A stretch of 64,000 bases of DNA, from positions 75,001 to 139,000 of the forward strand of contig CAJNDS010002588.1 in NCBI GenBank assembly GCA_905221605.1. Direction: 5' to 3'. The translations under genes were made by a program, and so were the position numbers. Within the stretch, counting starts at the first letter, position 1. Each line of letters opens with the position of its first letter. Of the stretch, positions 40,401 to 46,400 are shown one piece after another. Below the pieces are notes generated by a model that did not search any database, was not told where the DNA came from, and saw only the letters and a list, made by a program, of their open reading frames with translations. This DNA is from Symbiodinium natans (taxonomy: Eukaryota; Sar; Dinophyceae; Suessiales; Symbiodiniaceae).

Positions 40401-43400
40401 GATGACCTGCGGTGCAGGTCTCGCCGGAACAAGGCGATTGAAGCTCCCCTCTCTTGAACTCTCTGCGGATCAACCCTCCCTCACGCTTGCTCCGTTTCCT
40501 ATTGGTTCCGCAACGTCCTTAGTTAGTGCAACAGCATGCTTGGGGTCGATATTCTGACCGGTGGTACACACACAGCGCAAGACAAGTACCTCCTCTAGGT
40601 CTTCTTGTATGTTCCTGGTCAGGATCGTAGGCGTAGTTGGCTGCCGATGTGGCTCTACACTATACCCTTGTTGGCATGGGTGATACAGTAGATATCTCAC
40701 ATCGCTGCGCATATCTGGCAAGAGCACATGCTACGGTTCTATTCCCTCAACCCAAACCCGACACCCAAACCTGTAAACTCTAAGCTAAGCCTACCGAATA
40801 TTGAGGGAACATGACTTCCCCATCATACTTAAACTTTTTAGTCAAGCCCAGCCCGCAGAAACAACGGAAATCTGGCCGTGACGTACAGGTCGCCCGACGC
40901 CCATCAGCTTGAGCCTTTGTGACCATGCTCCTGGGCAGCAAAATGAAGGAGTGGTGAGCATATACAGACTACGCCGACTACACTTGTTCATTTTCTGCTC
41001 CGAATTACTTAGCCAACTAGTCAACTAAGCTTGAAGGTGAGTCAGTGAGTACGGTCTTTTCTCTTCCAGGCCTCTCTCAATCCAATCAAAAGCTTGTGAG
41101 CCCGAAGCCGCCTCCTCAGCAGGGCTTCCACCTCCACAAGACTCAACGCTTCGGCCCTCGGGCCACTTGACCGTGTACAAACCAATGCTCCACCACACTG
41201 ATTGAATTCTCACATGTCAAGCAATGGCAATGATGAAGCGATGCACAGTATGTGTTGCTGGATTGGGACAAACATAACCATGTTGAGCAGGTACAGCACA
41301 TGATCTTCTGCTGAAAAGGACCAGTCCCTAACAAATGTCGAAGCAGGTATTGCATGTACCCTGAAGTCTCTCGCTCTTCCGGTTTTGAGTCTGCCGTCAA
41401 TCTGTTTAGGGCCTTCGGGGTCTGGAGGTTCTGGGGTTAGGGTTCAGCCGCGTTTTGCGCGAAAGCCGTTGATGACTCGTGAACAAAAGTTGCGCCGTCC
41501 TCCGCTATGGGGCTTGGATTTAGGCGTTCAGGCGTTCAGGACCTACGGTTTGCATGAAAGGTTCCCTGAATTTGGGTTCGTAGGCTCCAAGCTTCAACGC
41601 CGAAGTCGGGTCCCACTTTGCAAGGCTAAAAGGGGGGTGCCAAAAAAGGGAAGCCCTCGCAGCCCAAGATGTCGTGTGCCCGGCTTTTCGCGTACTCCCC
41701 TCCGCCTTCCTCGACCTTCGAAAGGCTGCCTGGAGTCCGCTGCAGGGTCCTCTCCACTTCCGCGACGGGGCTCTCACCCGCCGCGGCCAACTGCCTCAGC
41801 CCATCCAGTGCCTTGGCATTCTTGGGCACCCTAAACCCTAAACTCTAAACCCTAAACCGTAAACCCTAAACCCTAAACCCTAAACCCTAAACCCACGTAC
41901 GGTAGGGGGAAACTCTCGAATCCTGAGTCACGTGAGCCAAACAAAGCCCAAACAGAAATCCTTGGGCTTTCGTTCCCGGGCCCGGCTTGCCAGGTTTTTT
42001 GTTAGATTTTGGGTTTCAATTGGGCTTCAGAAAGAGATGATCTTCTAAGGGCTGCAAAGTTTGGGCCACATGTTTCGGGTTGTGAAGTAGAAGCCCGATA
42101 GTTATTGGCAAGGTATTGGAAGGGTTTTGCAGGCACAGTCCTACAACCTAAGCCCTAAACCCTAAACCCTAAACCCTAAACCCTAAACCTTAAACCCTAA
42201 ACCCTACATGCCCAGCCACGGCTCCCCTGGCGCTGCAGGCTCCGGCTTCAGAACTGCGCCGAGGGCCATGGCCGCAGCTGCCATCTCTTCATTCGAAACC
42301 TGTCAGACGACTGAGATCCTAAGCCCTGAAGACCCTAGGGTTTAGGGTTTAGGGTTTAGGGTTTAGGGTTTAGGGTTAAGATGGAAATGAGGGATTTGTT
42401 AGGGTTTTCTCCACTGCTCAGGTGTTTGCTTCACACAAATCCCCCTTTCCGCCAAGAAGAACAGCACCCTGACAATCACGAGTCTGGCAGAAACCAGCGG
42501 ATCCTCAGAAAAGCAATGGTAGGAACGATAGGGCTGATAACGGTGACAGGACATCATGCATTCAAAGCCCCTACTCATATTATTATGACTGTGAGGAATC
42601 CAAGCTCCAGGGAATGTAGGCAGGCAAAAAAGGGACCCTTTAAAACCCTGAGCCCCAAAACCGAAAAAACCCCAAAACCCCCAAAACCCTGAACTCCAAT
42701 CCCAAAACGCCCTGAACCCTAAACCGTAAACCCTAAACCCGAAACCCAAAACCCTAAACCCTAAACCCTAAATCCCACACCCTAAACCCCAAACCCTGAA
42801 CCCGGATCAACCTTCTTCTCTGACCCAAGGACCCATCTTCCGCTGCGACGCGGCCAGCTGTGAGCGAGAGGAGCCCCTTTCCAAAGCCAACTTTCCGTTG
42901 AGGGTTTCGGGTTTAGGGTTTCGGGTTTAGGGTTTAGGGTTTCGGGTTTAGGGTTTAGGGTTTAGGCCCTCAATACATGGTGGTTCTTTTCACGAAACTC
43001 AGAATTTGGTACTGTATAACCCATTTGAGGGGTGTCATGGGGCACGATAATTGATGGCCCAGTCCAGGGGTTTAAAAGGATACCTACTTGGACCCTATAG
43101 CCCATATGAGGTGTTGAATAGTGTACCTCATTCCCTCTCAGAAAGGCGTTGCTGCGTCAAGGGCTTGCTGCAAGTTGGAGGTTTTGGGAAGGTTTGCTGA
43201 GGGTTCCTTTAGGCTTCAGGGCTGGCTTGCCTTCTAGCTTAAGAGGGTTTAGGCTGAGGGTTTAGGGTTTAGGGTTTAGGGTTTAGGGTTCAGGGTTTCG
43301 GGTTTAGGGTTTAGGGTTCAGGGAACTTGAAGCCTGAGAGGAAATCTGCGCCTGGGCCGTGGGTGGAGAGCCGCCACAGCTGCCCAGCAGTTGCGCTGGG

Positions 43401-46400
43401 GCGTGCGGGACTCCCTGCAGAGTGGGGGTGGAAAACATTTTCCCTCTAAAACCTAAACCCCAAATCCCAAAACCCCAAGCTCTAAACCCTAAACCCTAAA
43501 CTCTACACCCTAAACCCTGAACCCTAAATCCTAAACCCTAAACCCTAAACCCTAAACCCTAACCCTAAACTCTAAACCCTACTAAACTTCCCCAACCTTA
43601 AACCCCGTCAACCCTCAGGGTTTAGGGTTTTCGGGGCCCAACACTTGCCTGAACACTAAACCCGACGCCCTACGCCTTAAGCCCTAAACCTAAACCCTGA
43701 ACCATCGCAGTTTGGGGCGGTAGGTTCTTAGGTTTAGGGTTCAGGGTTCAGGGTTTAGGAGTCTGAGGGGTTAGGGGTTTAGGGGTTTAGGGTTCAGGGT
43801 TTAGGGTTTAGGGTTCAGGGTTGGGGTTGGGAGGTAGAACTCTGATTGTCAGAGGACAGTGTTGTCTATCCTGTCTTCGTTGGTGAACCCGAAACTCCTA
43901 CACCCCAAATCGACCCTAAACCCGAACTCCACCCCCCCCAAAATCTCAGATCTTAAGCTCTGAGTCATGTGGGGGTTAGGGTGTTCGGGTCGAATTATCG
44001 GGCAGGAACCCTTAGGGTTTAGGGTTTAGGGTTTAGGGTTTCGGAGTTCAGGCTGATGCTTTTGAGCTGAAGCCCCGGCGCGCGCAGGAGCATAGTCACC
44101 CTGAGCGACGTGGCCAGCTGCGGGCAGGAATGCGCCAAAGTGGAGTCATGGCTCAGCCTGGGCCATCCGAACAAAGGGGCTACAACCTAAACCCTAAACC
44201 CTAAACCCTAAACCCTAAACCCTAAACCCTAAACCCTAAACCCTAAACCCTAAACCCTAAACCCTAAACCCTAAACCCTAAACCCTAAACCCTAAACCCT
44301 AAGCCCTAAGCCCTAAGCCCTAAGCCCTAAGCCCTAAGCCCTAAGCCCTCAACCCGAAGCCCGAAGCCCGAAGCCCTAAGCCCTAAGCCCTAAGCCCTAA
44401 ACCCTAAATCCTAAAGCCTAAAGCCTAAAGCCTAAGCCCGAAGCCCTAAGCCCTAAGCCCTAAGCCCTAAGCCCTAAGCCCTAAACCCTAAACCCTGAAC
44501 CCTGTGTGCTGAGGAGAGTACCCTGCGGCCACAAATGGCCCAGGCGGCCGAGAGGCGGCTTTTGAGTTTCCAGGGTTTTCGGGGTTTTAGGGTTTCGGGT
44601 TTGGGTTTTTCAGGCAGTTTGGGTATCAGGGGGTTTTAGGGTTTAGGCCTAGGTACCATTGCAGGGTAAATGAGGATGACCAAGGCATTGCTAGGAGCCC
44701 TGCGAAGCAATCAGCACAACCGGATGGAATCTCTTATGTAACAACCAGCTGAAGCTCGACCTCAAGATCTCAAGACCTCTAAACCCTAAGCCCTAAGCCC
44801 TAAGCCCTAAGCCCTAAGCCCTAAGCCCTAAGCCCTAAGCCCTAAGCCCTAAGCCCTACGCCCTAAGCCCTAAGCCCTAAGCCCTCGGCCCTAAGCCCTA
44901 AGCCCTAATCCGAAAACCCTAAACCCTAAACCCCTTCAATTTTGGGGCTTCAGGGGGCTTGGGGGATTCCATCTCTGCATCCAAGAATCCCGGAACCCCG
45001 GGACCACAACCTTGAAGCCAAGAAGCCCAGAAGCCATGATCTGATTGTAGAGACCCCGACCCCGCTTGACCCGAAAGCTCGCTACACCCCTGAACTCCTC
45101 GCTTGTTGTTTTCTTTTAAGGGTTTAGGATGTTTAGGGTTTAGGGATTAGGGTTTTGGGGTTCTGGAGCTGCGAGTGTAGTCTAGGGTTGCAGGGGTGTT
45201 GGGGTGTGGAGGGGTGAATAAAGAGGCTAGGCGTGCCGTTCCCCGACCACGCACCCTTGCTGCAACTCTACACGCCGGAGACAGAGAGAGCCGCTTTGAC
45301 AAGCATTTTGTCGGGCTCAGGTTCAGGGTGCTTGCGGTTCAGGGTTTAGGGGTTTAGGGTTTAGGGTTTAGGGTTTAGGGTTTAGGGTTTTGGGTTTAGG
45401 GTTTAGGGTGATTGGGCCTCTTTTGGTCGGGGGGGTTCCTTGGTTTCAGGATAGAGAATGGGATGTCGCAGCCAGGAAGCCCAGCTAAACTCAAATAGGG
45501 CTACTGGGGCTACCCTATAACCGGAATCCCAAGCCCGAGAATGCCAATTTCCGCCCGTCACCTTCACTTCTCTGAGGGCAGGCGGGCGTAGTTTGGACTC
45601 CGTGTGCTGCCTCACCCTGGCGTATCTTTTGCTCCGTGCCGAAACTGGGCTTCCTGAGCTCCGAAAGGCGATGTGCTGGAGGAGGCAAAGTGACATCTGG
45701 AGATGACCGGACATCCATCCGGACATCGCGGAAGTGGGAATCCGGCGAGGGTGGAAATGAAACACCGCAAGCCGGAAATGGATCCGGAAGCGACGGAGAT
45801 ACATCCGGGAATGAAAGAAAAGAGTCTGCAAACGCACCCGGACATGGCAACGATGGAAGTGACGCCAGAAGTAGCGGAAATGGGTCCAGAAATAGCTCGA
45901 AATAGCTGAAGTAATATTCGGGTTGAAGGTTTCGGCGTAGGTTAAATTTAGGAGCGTGGTGGCACCTCATGGGTTTGTGTTGCAAACCCGACAAGTAGCG
46001 GGAGCTTCTTGTGCTCCAATTTGTTACCCTCAAAAGGCTTTGCAAGGCCTCCGATGACGGAACACTCGACCCACCCCCTGGCGGAAGCCCTATTCTCCAG
46101 GCCATTCCCCAAAAGATCCCAACGAACGATCTGGCAATGCTTCATTAGGCTGGTTCGAGCAGTGTCTGTCTTGGAGTGGGAATGTCTTCATGCTGGCGGG
46201 GTCAGGTTTCCACTGGCACACCTTAACACCCTGAGGCCGCCGCGGAGCGGGCTTTCGAGTATGGGCAGCGGATGTACTGGACCAGCGCTCTGCCTCTGAG
46301 CTGAATGGGGGATTTCGGGCTCAGGGCGCCCTGGAGCGGGTGTTTACGAGCTTGAGGCCGCGAAGCCAAAAGAAGAGAACCACAGCCCACACCCCGTGAT

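Noticed and set aside
40470-41400. Degenerate retrotransposon on the minus strand
   Set aside because: Several adjacent minus frames suggested this, but no reverse transcriptase, integrase or RNase H motif could be read.
45403-46105. Minus-strand frames of up to 196 codons
   Set aside because: They cover a degenerate CCGGA/GGAAATG minisatellite and read as low-complexity Ser/Pro/Leu.
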